Shown one piece after another: positions 44,993 through 54,560 of a DNA stretch of 64,000 nt. This stretch comes from Pseudooceanicola spongiae. Lineage in GTDB: Bacteria > Pseudomonadota > Alphaproteobacteria > Rhodobacterales > Rhodobacteraceae. The DNA lies in the NCBI RefSeq assembly GCF_014899185.1, contig NZ_CP045201.1, positions 1,968,501-2,032,500 on the forward strand. Reading direction: 5' to 3'. The notes beneath the pieces were generated by a model. The model worked only from the letters and a program-made list of their open reading frames with translations, did not search any database and was not told where the DNA came from. A program made the translations under genes and the position numbers. The number at the start of each line of letters is the position of its first letter. Within the stretch, counting starts at the first letter, position 1.

Positions 44993-45125
44993 CATGCCCT
45001 CCGCTGTCTTGCCCGTGCGTCTGACCCAGAGCCCGAGCGCAATACCCTCATGGAAAGGTCTTATTAACGACCAATTAACCTTGGCTTGCGAAACAGGTCT
45101 GCGGCAGAAAAAAGGGCCTTCAGTC

Positions 45126-47039
45126 ATGGTGTCGAACCTGCGCAAGCTGGACACGCAGTCATCGGCACATGGCGCCCTTCCCCAATCAGGGGGGATGGAC
45201 GCGGCTCAGCCCGGGCGTTTTCAGGAACTTGCCATCGACTTTCGGCGGCCCCCGGAGGGTACCTCTGAAGGCCGCTCTCTTGCAGACAATCTTCGCCGCT
45301 CATGGGCAGAGGGCGAGATCACCGAGCGTCACGTATTGGATCTCCTCAGCCTCAGCCTTGGGCTGAGCCGGGTCGACTTTGCGAGCGAGGCTCCTGACAA
45401 GCACCTGCTGGGCCTCTTTGATCCGGGATTTTGCCTCAAACATCAGATCGTTCCATGGTCGTTACACCAAGGTCGCCTGGTGATTGCGACCGCCCGTCCT
45501 GAACGCTTCCTGACGTTGCTGCCCACGCTGGAACGCAGCCTCAAGGACCCTCTGCAGATCGACAGCCGACCTGTGGTCGCCACACATGACGACATCCAGA
45601 ACTACCTGGCCGAGGCGCATCACGACGTGCTTTATGCCGCGATGTCCGCCCGCGTCCCGGCGGTTGAGAGCTGCCGCACCTGGTCCCATACGTCACATCG
45701 GGTTCAGATCCTGATGCTGATCCTGATGGGCCTTGCCGCGATACTGTTGCTCTATCCAAAGCTGGTCTTTCTGGCTGGCGTGACCTGGGCAACCCTGACC
45801 CTGGCGCTGGCGATGCTTCTCAAGGGCGGCGCGGCCCTCACGCACCTGCTCAAACCTGAGGAACCAGAGCCGGTGCCAAGGGAGCCCACCGCACTGCTGC
45901 CGGAGATCTCTGTTCTAGTCCCTCTCTATAAGGAACGCCGGATCGCGGAATTGCTGATCAAGCGGTTGGGAAGGCTCAACTATCCGCGTGACAGGCTGGA
46001 TGTTGTTCTGGCGCTGGAGGAACATGACAACGTCACCCGTGGCGCCGTCGCGGATCTGGAACTGCCGCGCTGGATGCGGGTCGTCGTCGTGCCGGATGGG
46101 GTGCCGCGCACCAAACCGAGGGCGATGAACTATGCGCTCGATTTCTGCAGGGGCGAGATCATTGGAATTTATGACGCCGAGGACGCCCCCGAGCCGGACC
46201 AGTTGCTGAAGGTGGCGGAGCGTTTTGCCACCAAGCCCCACCGGATCGCCTGCCTGCAGGGGGCACTGGATTACTACAATACGCAACAGAACTGGATCGC
46301 GCGCTGTTTCACGGTGGAATACAATAGCTGGTTCCGACTGGTTCTGCCCGGCATGTCGCAGATGGGGCTGGCTGTCCCGCTCGGCGGCACCACGGTCTTC
46401 ATGCGCCGCGATGTGCTGGAGGAGCTGGGCGGCTGGGACGCCCATAACGTCACCGAGGACGCCGATCTGGGCTTTCGTCTGGCAAGGCACGGCTATCACA
46501 CTGAAATCCTTGCCTCGACCACGTCAGAGGAAGCCAATTGCCATGCCCGCCCCTGGGTGACGCAACGCTCGCGCTGGTTGAAGGGGTATGTCGTCACCTA
46601 CCTCGTGCATCTGCGCAACCCCCGGCTGGTGCTGCGTCAACTGGGGCTCTGGCGGTGCCTGGGCTTCCACGCGCATTTCATCACGGCGGTGTCGCAATTC
46701 ATGCTGGCCCCGCTGCTCTGGTCGTTCTGGCTGATCCTGCTGGGACTGCCGCATCCGCTGCGCCACGTCATCCCGCCACCGCTTCTGACCACCTGCGCGG
46801 TGCTGTTCTTTACGGCGGAGATCCAGAACATCACTTTAGGCCTGATCGCCACAAAAAAGGCGGGGCACCGGCATCTCTGGAAATGGGTGCCGACGCTGCA
46901 TTTCTACTACCCGCTCGGGTGCCTCGCCTCATACATGGCCTTGTATGAGCTGATCTTTTGTCCGTTTCACTGGCATAAGACCCAGCACGGCCACTCTATC
47001 CCCGAGCAAGATGAGACCGCGAATCCCCCCGGGGCCTAG
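45126..47039 (+). CDS. Family 2 processive-type glycosyltransferase with N-terminal GspE_N-like domain
   Basis: 637 residues from the ATG at 45126. Residues about 40-150 resemble the GspE/MshE N-terminal domain (RSLADNLRRSWAEGEITERH, GLFDPGFCLKHQIVPWSLHQ, GRLVIATARPERF). Two membrane helices follow (about 190-240). The GT2 domain has PEISVLVPLYKERRIAELL, the DxD-type EDAP in IGIYDAEDAPEPDQ, TEDADLGFRLARHG and the Q-x-x-R-W motif TQRSRWLKGYVVTYL, followed by more helices. This is the BcsA/cellulose-synthase-like pattern of polymer-forming enzymes. The product is unknown; some GspE_N (MshEN) domains bind cyclic di-GMP. Confidence 0.87.
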   Translation: MVSNLRKLDTQSSAHGALPQSGGMDAAQPGRFQELAIDFRRPPEGTSEGRSLADNLRRSWAEGEITERHVLDLLSLSLGLSRVDFASEAPDKHLLGLFDPGFCLKHQIVPWSLHQGRLVIATARPERFLTLLPTLERSLKDPLQIDSRPVVATHDDIQNYLAEAHHDVLYAAMSARVPAVESCRTWSHTSHRVQILMLILMGLAAILLLYPKLVFLAGVTWATLTLALAMLLKGGAALTHLLKPEEPEPVPREPTALLPEISVLVPLYKERRIAELLIKRLGRLNYPRDRLDVVLALEEHDNVTRGAVADLELPRWMRVVVVPDGVPRTKPRAMNYALDFCRGEIIGIYDAEDAPEPDQLLKVAERFATKPHRIACLQGALDYYNTQQNWIARCFTVEYNSWFRLVLPGMSQMGLAVPLGGTTVFMRRDVLEELGGWDAHNVTEDADLGFRLARHGYHTEILASTTSEEANCHARPWVTQRSRWLKGYVVTYLVHLRNPRLVLRQLGLWRCLGFHAHFITAVSQFMLAPLLWSFWLILLGLPHPLRHVIPPPLLTTCAVLFFTAEIQNITLGLIATKKAGHRHLWKWVPTLHFYYPLGCLASYMALYELIFCPFHWHKTQHGHSIPEQDETANPPGA

Positions 47040-47686
47040 ATATGATCCTCATCACGCACCGCATCGAGCTTGAGACGCGTGATGAAGGCCTTGGAAATAT
47101 GGGTGCGCAGGGCATCGCCCGCCTTCCCTTCATCGCGCGCGGCGATAGCACGGACGATGGCATCATGTTCGGCGAGTGAATCCTCGTCCCGCCCCTCCGC
47201 CGCCAGAGACGTCGTGGCCAGCAGCGCCATCGAGCGATGCACGAGGTCGAGTTGCTGCACCAGAAACCGATTGTGCGAGGCAAGGTGGATCTGGTGGTGA
47301 AACCGCCGGTTCGCCCGGCTCAGCGCCTGCGGATCCCCAAGGTATTTCCGGTCGTCAGAGATCATGTCCTGCAGCACACGCACCTCTTCGGGATTGGCAT
47401 GACGCGCTGCGAGACGCGCCGCCAGCGCCTCGAGCTCAGCTCGAACGATGTAAAGCTCCGCCAGCTGGTTGTGATCGAGCGAGGCGACGATCAGCGACCG
47501 GCCATCACGCGTCAGCAGCGCCTGTGTCTCAAGCCTTTGTAAAGCCTCGCGAATCGGGGTGCGAGAGACGCCAAAGCGCTCTGCCAGCTCGCTCTCGACC
47601 AGACGGTCACCGGGGCGATAGACGCCGACGTCGATCGCTTCGAGAATGAGCGAATACGCATCCCCCTGCGCGGGTTTGATGGCCAT
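47036..47686 (-). CDS. GntR-family regulator (FadR/FCD subfamily)
   Basis: 216 residues. The N-terminal winged helix (GVYRPGDRLVESELAERFGV, SRTPIREALQRLETQALLTR) is followed by an FCD ligand domain (LYIVRAELEALAARLAARHA, HHQIHLASHNRFLVQQL) with the metal-binding His positions in FHHQIHLASHN. Such proteins typically respond to sugar acids or carboxylates. It is divergent from the HAD nucleotidase gene and convergent with the glycosyltransferase gene; both stops lie in the same CTAG at 47036-47039. Confidence 0.92.
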   Translation of the reverse strand: MAIKPAQGDAYSLILEAIDVGVYRPGDRLVESELAERFGVSRTPIREALQRLETQALLTRDGRSLIVASLDHNQLAELYIVRAELEALAARLAARHANPEEVRVLQDMISDDRKYLGDPQALSRANRRFHHQIHLASHNRFLVQQLDLVHRSMALLATTSLAAEGRDEDSLAEHDAIVRAIAARDEGKAGDALRTHISKAFITRLKLDAVRDEDHI

Positions 47687-47800
47687 GCCGAGCGGCTCCT
47701 TTTAAAGTCGTGTTACATTAGGCCTGAGGGGGCGAACATGGCAAGCAATCGGTCGCCCCGATGACTTGCGCGCGCCCCGCAGTGACGGTAGCGTCCGACC

Positions 47801-48445
47801 ATGCAAAAAGCTTCGTTCAGCCATGTGACCAGCTGGGTCTTCGACCTCGACAACACGCTCTACCATCCCTCGGCCAGGCTTTTTGATCAGATCGAAAAGC
47901 GCATGATTGCCTGGATCATGACGGCGCTGAAGGTTGATGCGATCGAGGCCAACCGCCTGCGCGGGCATTATTGGCGCACCCATGGCACCACTCTGGCAGG
48001 GTTGATGCGCGAACACAGCGTCGATCCCGCCGCCTTTCAAAGCGATGTGCATGCGATCAACGTCGACCATCTGGAGCGCGACCCCGTGCTGGCCGACCAT
48101 ATCCGCGCCCTACCCGGCCGCAAGATCGTCTATACCAACGGCTCCGCGCCCTATGCCGAACGGGTGCTGGCCGCGCGCGGGCTGGAGACACTTTTCGATG
48201 CGGTTTATGGCGTTGAGCATGCAGGGTTTCTGCCGAAACCGGAACGCGCCGCGTTTGATACGGTCTTCGGCATTGATGGCCTGGACACGGCCCGGGCGGC
48301 GATGTTCGAGGACGATCCGCGCAATCTGGCCGAACCCTTTGCCATGGGGCTGCGCTGCGTCCATGTTGCCGAGGCCCCGGTTGAGGCCGCACATATCCAC
48401 TTTCACACCGATGACCTGTCAGGCTTTCTGGGCAGGTTGCGCTGA
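47801..48445 (+). CDS. HAD-family pyrimidine 5'-nucleotidase (YjjG/Sdt1-like)
   Basis: 214 residues. HAD motif I is WVFDLDNTLYHP, with the two Asp, motif II is IVYTNGSAPYAE, Lys and motif III/IV are LPKPERAAFDTVFG and MFEDDPRNLAEPF. The L-Y after the motif I Thr and the first-cap layout match the Sdt1/YjjG group that removes phosphate from pyrimidine nucleotides. Target not provable from sequence. A tRNA-independent stand-alone gene. Confidence 0.88.
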   Translation: MQKASFSHVTSWVFDLDNTLYHPSARLFDQIEKRMIAWIMTALKVDAIEANRLRGHYWRTHGTTLAGLMREHSVDPAAFQSDVHAINVDHLERDPVLADHIRALPGRKIVYTNGSAPYAERVLAARGLETLFDAVYGVEHAGFLPKPERAAFDTVFGIDGLDTARAAMFEDDPRNLAEPFAMGLRCVHVAEAPVEAAHIHFHTDDLSGFLGRLR

Positions 48446-48511
48446 GGCGCGACGGTTTGGCGCTTTTCCAGCGCCCGGCGCCGCTCTAGATACCTGATCA
48501 GGAGGTACGCC

Positions 48512-49708
48512 ATGGACAAGCGTTACGATATCGTGATTTCGGGCGGCGGAGTCGCCGGTCTGACGGCAGCCTGCACCTTTGGCGCGGCCGGTTTTTCTGT
48601 CCTCTGCCTTGACCCGACGCCCCCCGTCGTCGCGCGAGAAGCCGAGGGCTCAGATCTGCGCACCACCGCCTTTCTGCAACCCGCGCGTAGCCTGCTTGAG
48701 GAGATCGGCCTGTGGCAGGCGCTGGCGCCCCACGCCGCACCGCTGAACATCATGCGGATCGTCGACGCTGGCGGGCCTGAGCCCGAAGCCCGTGTCGTGC
48801 GCGATTTTAATTCTGCCGAGATTTCCGACCTTCCCTTTGGCTGGAACCTGCCCAACTGGCTGCTGCGACGCGAGATGGTGGCCCGCATCGAAGCGCTTGA
48901 AACGGTTGAGTTTCGCCCCGGAGTTGGCAGCAAGAGCCTGTTCACCCGCGAGGCAGAAGCCTTTGTCGGTTTGAGTGATGGCAGCCGGGTGCGCACCCGT
49001 CTGGTGATCGCGGCCGATGGTCGCTCTTCGCCAATGCGGCAGGCGGCGGGGATCGCAGTGACGACGCGGCGCTATGGGCAAAAAGCGCTGGCCTTTGCCG
49101 TGACCCACCCGGTGCCGCATGACAATGTCTCCACCGAGATCCACCGCACAGGCGGGCCGTTCACTCTGGTACCTTTGCCGGATCTGGAGGGGCGCCCCTC
49201 CTCGGCGGTGGTCTGGATGGAGGATGGACCGCGCGCGCTGGAGCTGGCCGCGATGAACGTCAGCGCATTTGAAGATGAGATGATGCGGAGAAGCTGTGGG
49301 ATTCTGGGGCCGCTGAAGCTGGAGACCCGCCGCTCGGTCTGGCCAATCATCACGCAGGTGGCTGAGCGGATGAACGGCCAGCGGCTGGCGCTGATAGCCG
49401 AGGCGGCCCATGTGCTGCCGCCGATCGGCGCTCAGGGGCTGAATATGTCGCTCGGGGATCTGCGGTGTCTGAGGGATCTGGCGGTCACGGCACCGGAGCG
49501 TCTGGGCGATGCAGGGATGCTCGACGCGTTTCATCAGGAGCGCCACCGGGAGGTGCAGATCCGCGCTGCAGGGATTGATGCTCTGAACCGGGCCTCGCAG
49601 ATTTCATCGCAGCCATTGCGGGATCTGCGGGCGGCGGGATTGAATGCGCTCTATTCGGCGGCGCCTGTGCGCAAGGTGCTGATGCAGATGGGGCTGGGCG
49701 TGAAGTGA
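48512..49708 (+). CDS. UbiH/UbiF-family FAD-dependent hydroxylase
   Basis: 398 residues after a strong CAGGAGGTACGCC site. The FAD-binding GGGVAGLTAACTFGAAGF (N-terminal Rossmann) is followed by RTRLVIAADGRSSPMR (DG motif) and ALIAEAAHVLPPIGAQGLNM, in which the typical GDAAH reads AEAAH. UbiH-family enzymes hydroxylate the ubiquinone precursor ring; the exact position (C5, C6 or C1) cannot be told. It follows a GC-rich repeat-bearing intergenic DNA on its right. Confidence 0.9.
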   Translation: MDKRYDIVISGGGVAGLTAACTFGAAGFSVLCLDPTPPVVAREAEGSDLRTTAFLQPARSLLEEIGLWQALAPHAAPLNIMRIVDAGGPEPEARVVRDFNSAEISDLPFGWNLPNWLLRREMVARIEALETVEFRPGVGSKSLFTREAEAFVGLSDGSRVRTRLVIAADGRSSPMRQAAGIAVTTRRYGQKALAFAVTHPVPHDNVSTEIHRTGGPFTLVPLPDLEGRPSSAVVWMEDGPRALELAAMNVSAFEDEMMRRSCGILGPLKLETRRSVWPIITQVAERMNGQRLALIAEAAHVLPPIGAQGLNMSLGDLRCLRDLAVTAPERLGDAGMLDAFHQERHREVQIRAAGIDALNRASQISSQPLRDLRAAGLNALYSAAPVRKVLMQMGLGVK

Positions 49709-49715
49709 ACCGTCG

Positions 49716-49770
49716 GCAGAGGGGCTCTGCCCCCGGCCTGCGGCCTCCCCCGGGATATTTTCAACAGGGA
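49716..49770 (+). repeat. GC-rich dispersed element, copy 2
   Basis: CAGAGGGGCTCTGCCCCCGG, a GC-rich spacer, then CCCCCGGGATATTTTCAACAG. It starts just after the hydroxylase stop. Its order of words matches the element at 52025 and the reverse of the one at 41797. Confidence 0.65.
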
Positions 49771-49776
49771 AACGTA

Positions 49777-50235
49777 TCAGCCGAGCGGGCCCGGGAGGCG
49801 TTCTTCGGAGAGGAGGACGTTGGCATCGACGTTGCCAATGCCGGGCAAGGTCATGATTCTGCGGCGTAAAACGCGTTCAAAATCAGGGATGTCGCGGGCG
49901 GTGACGCGCAGGCGGTAATCATATGCGCCGAGGATGTGTTCGACGGTCTGGACCTCGGGGATGGCGGAGACAGCGCGTTCGAAATCTTCAAGGCTGAGGC
50001 GGCCCTTGGTGGCGAGTTTCACGCCGAGAAAGACTGTGACGCCGAAGCCGAGGCGGGCGAGGTCGAGCTCGACCCGTTTGCCACGGATGGCGCCTGCCTC
50101 TTCAAGACGACGGATGCGGCGCCAGGTGGCAGGCTGCGAGAGGCCCAGCTTGCGGCCGAGGGCACCGGAGCTTTGCGTGGCATCTTCGGAGAGCGCGCGC
50201 AGGATGCGGCGATCGAGGTCGTCCAGATCAATCAT
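49777..50235 (-). CDS. Lrp/AsnC-family regulator
   Basis: 152 residues. HTH at about 4-60 (LDDLDRRILRALSEDATQSS, GALGRKLGLSQPATWRRIRR) and the RAM effector fold (VQTVEHILGAYDYRLRVTAR). Its start overlaps the stop of the upstream Lrp gene by ATGA, so the two are co-translated and could form a heteromer. The operon is divergent from ilvC, suggesting branched-chain amino acid control. Confidence 0.92.
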   Translation of the reverse strand: MIDLDDLDRRILRALSEDATQSSGALGRKLGLSQPATWRRIRRLEEAGAIRGKRVELDLARLGFGVTVFLGVKLATKGRLSLEDFERAVSAIPEVQTVEHILGAYDYRLRVTARDIPDFERVLRRRIMTLPGIGNVDANVLLSEERLPGPLG

Positions 50236-50687
50236 AGCGGGACCGATTCATCGTATTTGATGCGGGAGATATGCATCAGGGCGTCGAGGTCAGTGATATG
50301 GGGCAGCGGCAGGATGCGGCTGCGGTAGATCTCCTGGTAGTGCAGCATATCGCGGGCGATGACGCCGAGACGGGCATCGACTTGACCGAGGAAGGTTTGA
50401 ATTTCAAGGACTTCTGGGATCTTGCGCGCTTCGGCGGCGAATTCTTCAAAGGCGCGGGGTTGGGTCTTGTCAAGGGTGATGCGCAGAGAGACCTCAACCT
50501 CGTACCCAAGAGCCTGCCAGTTGATCACGGCACGGGTGGCGTGAATGATGCCCTGTTCCTGCATCCGCTCAATACGGCGCCAGCAGGTGGCCTGCGTCAG
50601 ACCGGAACGTTCGGCCAATTGCGCAGCAGAGGCAGCCGGGTCTGCCTGATATTGTCGCAGTATGCGTCTGTCGGCATCATCGAGCAT
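50232..50687 (-). CDS. Lrp/AsnC-family regulator
   Basis: 151 residues, similar to but distinct from its downstream neighbour. HTH: MLDDADRRILRQYQADPAAS, AAQLAERSGLTQATCWRRIE. Effector fold: IPEVLEIQTFLGQVDARLGV. It is the first gene of a two-gene operon and is divergent from ilvC across 127 bp of AT-rich DNA. Lrp-type proteins wrap and bend such DNA, so control of ilvC is plausible but inferred. Confidence 0.92.
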   Translation of the reverse strand: MLDDADRRILRQYQADPAASAAQLAERSGLTQATCWRRIERMQEQGIIHATRAVINWQALGYEVEVSLRITLDKTQPRAFEEFAAEARKIPEVLEIQTFLGQVDARLGVIARDMLHYQEIYRSRILPLPHITDLDALMHISRIKYDESVPL

Positions 50688-51837
<1,150 letters not shown>

Positions 51838-51865
51838 TCGCTTTTCGGAGCGATGGAGTTTGGGG

Positions 51866-51895
51866 AGGCCCTGCCAGTTGGCGGGGCCTTTTTTT
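51866..51895 (+). terminator. Intrinsic terminator of ilvC
   Basis: AGGCCCTGCC (51866-51875), loop AGTT, GGCGGGGCCT, then a run of seven T. Confidence 0.94.
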
Positions 51896-51949
51896 GCGTT
51901 TGAGGCGCGTACCGGACAGGTGCGTGGCGAGGGCAGACTGGTGCGATTT

Positions 51950-51995
51950 GGCGTGTCGGTATTGCGTCGGTATCTGAACGGTATCTGAACGGTGC
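51950..51995 (+). repeat. Iteron-like dispersed element, copy C
   Basis: CGGTATTGCGT, CGGTATCTGAA, CGGTATCTGAA and CGGTG: four 11-bp units with two identical. It holds the shared GTCGGTATCTGAACGGTATC core. Confidence 0.88.
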
Positions 51996-52024
51996 AAAAT
52001 CCGGGAGGTCGAAGCCTGCGCTCT

Positions 52025-52092
52025 CAGAGGGGGCTCTGCCCCCGGAGCGCGCCGGGCGCGCCCCTCCCCCGAAGTATTTCGGGCAAGATGAG
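52025..52092 (+). repeat. GC-rich dispersed element, copy 3
   Basis: CAGAGGGGGCTCTGCCCCCGG, a GC-rich spacer, TCCCCCGAAGTATTTCGGGCAAGATGAG (quoted in part only as TATTTCGGGCAAGATGAG). It follows iteron copy C by 30 bp and precedes the Hsp70-like gene. Confidence 0.65.
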
Positions 52093-52208
52093 AGAGCGGC
52101 GGGCGCGACGGGGGCAGATCTCTGCGCGGGGGCGGGGCGCGGAACGGGCTTGCGCAGGGGGGCGGCTTTGGGTAATTCCGCGGGCTTCGTACAGCGCAGG
52201 AGGCTTTC

Positions 52209-53456
52209 ATGTCGGACCGGATTCTGGCCATCGACTTTGGCACATCGAACTCGGCTGCGGCCGTGTTGATCGACGGCGCGCTGCAGCGGCTGCCGATCGA
52301 GGTCGGCGCCGAGACCCTGCCGACGGCCGTGTTCTTTGAGGCTGATACCGGCGCCATGCGCATCGGTGAGGCGGCGGCGAAATCGCTGATCGAGGGCGAG
52401 GACGGGCGCTATATGCGGGCGCTGAAATCGGTGCTGGGCACGACGCTGTTTCATGAAAAGCGCCTGATTGGCGGCAAGCGGCGCACTCTGGCGGATATCG
52501 TCACGGCGTTCATCCTGGCGGTGAAGCAGCGGGCCGAGGCGCAGCTGGGCCATGAGGTGCATCGTGTGCTCTCGGGGCGGCCGGTGCATTTCCATTCCTC
52601 GGACCCTGAGCGCGATGCCCAGGCGGAGGCGGATCTGCGCGGTTGCTACGCGGCGGCGGGGTTTACCGATGTCGCCTTCATGTTCGAGCCGGAAGCGGCG
52701 GCACGGGCCTCGCTCGGGCGCGAGCGCAGTGGCGAGCTGGGGCTGATCGTCGATATCGGCGGCGGTACGTCGGATTTTACCGTGTTTCGCGCCGAGGCGG
52801 ACCGGCTGGAGGTTGTGGCGAGCCATGGCATCCGGCTGGGGGGCACGGATTTTGACCGGGAGGTGTCGCTGAGCCATGCGATGCCTTTGCTGGGGCATGG
52901 TGGCCAGCTGAAGCGCGAGATGGGTGAGGGGCTGTTGCCGATGCCGGTGTCGATCTTTGTCGATCTGGCGACCTGGGCGAAGATCCCGTTCCTCTATGCG
53001 CCGGATGTGCGCCGCTCGGTCGCGCATATGCAGCGCAGCGCGGTGGAGGCGAAGCCGCTGGCGCGGCTGGCCAGCGTGCTGGAGGACGAGCTGGGGCATG
53101 AGCTGGCCTTTGCCGTCGAGCGCGGCAAGATCGCGGCCAACCGGGGCGACACGGGCCGCGCGGTGATCAACATGACGATGATCGAGCGGGCGCTGAGTGC
53201 CGAGATCAGCCCCGCCTCGCTGGCCGAAGCGCTGGTCAAGCCGCGCGAGATGCTGGCGCAGGCCGCCGCCGAGACGCTGGAGATGGCGGGGGTGCGCGCC
53301 GATGAGATCACGGCCGTGATCCTTGTTGGCGGGTCGAGCCTGATGGCGATGGTGGGCGAAGTGGCGCGCGCCCTCTGCCCCGGTGCGCGGATCGAGACGT
53401 CGGAGGCGTTTACCGCTGTGGTCGACGGGCTGGCGCTGGCAAGCGGCGACGCCTGA
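52209..53456 (+). CDS. Hsp70-family protein (YegD-like, no substrate domain)
   Basis: 415 residues after GCAGGAGGCTTTC. The actin-like ATPase fold shows phosphate 1 ILAIDFGTSNSAAAVL, phosphate 2 LIVDIGGGTSDFTVF and adenosine ILVGGSSLMAMVGEV. The protein ends at the ATPase domain and has no peptide-binding domain, as in E. coli YegD. Function is undetermined. It is convergent with folP by 4 bp, so regulation is separate. Confidence 0.9.
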   Translation: MSDRILAIDFGTSNSAAAVLIDGALQRLPIEVGAETLPTAVFFEADTGAMRIGEAAAKSLIEGEDGRYMRALKSVLGTTLFHEKRLIGGKRRTLADIVTAFILAVKQRAEAQLGHEVHRVLSGRPVHFHSSDPERDAQAEADLRGCYAAAGFTDVAFMFEPEAAARASLGRERSGELGLIVDIGGGTSDFTVFRAEADRLEVVASHGIRLGGTDFDREVSLSHAMPLLGHGGQLKREMGEGLLPMPVSIFVDLATWAKIPFLYAPDVRRSVAHMQRSAVEAKPLARLASVLEDELGHELAFAVERGKIAANRGDTGRAVINMTMIERALSAEISPASLAEALVKPREMLAQAAAETLEMAGVRADEITAVILVGGSSLMAMVGEVARALCPGARIETSEAFTAVVDGLALASGDA

Positions 53457-53460
53457 GCCC

Positions 53461-54480
53461 TTAGCTGGCGGGCGACCAGGCGCCGGTGTGCACCGCCTGC
53501 CAGAGCCGCAGCGCCTGCGTGGTTTCGCCGACGTCGTGCACGCGCAGCATCTGGACCCCCTGCGACACCCCGGCCAGCGCCACGGCGATCGAGCCGGGGG
53601 CGCGGTCGCGCGCGCTTTCGGCGCCACCGATGGTGCCGATGAAGCGCTTGCGCGACACCCCCAGCAGCAGCGGGCAGCCGAGACCGTGAAACAGCGACAG
53701 CCGGTTGAGGATTTCGAGGTTATGCTCAAGCGTCTTGGCAAAGCCGATGCCGGGGTCGGCGAGGATGCGGGCGCGCGGTATGCCCTGCGCCTCGACCGCC
53801 TGAATGCGGGCCTCAAGCTCGTCATAGGTTTCCAGCAGGGCGTTGCCGTAGTGCGGCGCGAGGTGCATGTCGCCGGGGGTGTCGCGCATGTGCATGACGC
53901 AGACCGGCAGGGCGGTGGCGGCGGCGACCTCGGCCAGGTCAGGGTCATAGGTGAAGCCGGAGACATCATTGATCAAACTGGCACCGGCGCGGTAGGCGGC
54001 GCGGGCGACCTGCGCCTTGCGGGTGTCGATGGAGATCCGCGCGCCCATCTGGTGCAGGGCCTCGATCACCGGGGCGGTGCGGCGGATTTCTTCGTCCGGA
54101 TCGATCAGGGCGGCACCGGGGCGGGTGCTTTCGCCACCGACGTCGATGATATCGGCCCCCTCGGCCAGCAGGGTGCGGGCATGGGCGACAGCCGCGTCAC
54201 GCCCGTCGTGCTGGCCCCCGTCGGAGAAGCTGTCGGGCGTGGTGTTGACGATGCCCATGACCAGAGGCCGGTCCATCGGCAGGCCCGCCAGCGCCGGGCG
54301 CGGGCGGCAGAGGCGGCGTGACCAGTCCTCGGGCAGATCCTCGGCCGTGGTGACCTTGATGCCGCTGCGGGTGATCATTTCGATCTGATTGAACCAGAGC
54401 GGACCGCCGCAGAGGGGCAAGGCGCCCTCGGGGCGGGGCATGCCACCCTGAACGATGGGGCGATAGTAGATACGGGTCAT
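53461..54480 (-). CDS. folP: Dihydropteroate synthase
   Basis: 339 residues, about 50 longer at the N-terminus than E. coli FolP. Motifs: LVMGIVNTTPDSFSDGGQ (N-x-T-PDSF-x-DGG), GADIIDVGGESTRPGA, DTRKAQVARAA and INDVSGFTYDPDL, with a pterin-pocket GFAKTLEHNLE. It condenses dihydropterin pyrophosphate with p-aminobenzoate. The folB gene lies 80 bp upstream on the same strand. Confidence 0.95.
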   Translation of the reverse strand: MTRIYYRPIVQGGMPRPEGALPLCGGPLWFNQIEMITRSGIKVTTAEDLPEDWSRRLCRPRPALAGLPMDRPLVMGIVNTTPDSFSDGGQHDGRDAAVAHARTLLAEGADIIDVGGESTRPGAALIDPDEEIRRTAPVIEALHQMGARISIDTRKAQVARAAYRAGASLINDVSGFTYDPDLAEVAAATALPVCVMHMRDTPGDMHLAPHYGNALLETYDELEARIQAVEAQGIPRARILADPGIGFAKTLEHNLEILNRLSLFHGLGCPLLLGVSRKRFIGTIGGAESARDRAPGSIAVALAGVSQGVQMLRVHDVGETTQALRLWQAVHTGAWSPAS

Positions 54481-54560
54481 GGGAAGCCTTCGCGCTGATC
54501 TCTAGGTGTTTTGCGACAGCATTCTTACCAAGATATTGAATGCCTGAGAGACGGGCCGCG

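Larger units (their letters stand above)
51838..52208. other. Intergenic region after ilvC with two repeat elements
   Basis: 371 bp with the ilvC terminator (51866-51895), iteron-like copy C (51950-51995) and the GC-rich element copy 3 (52025-52092). No gene is seen. Confidence 0.55.
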
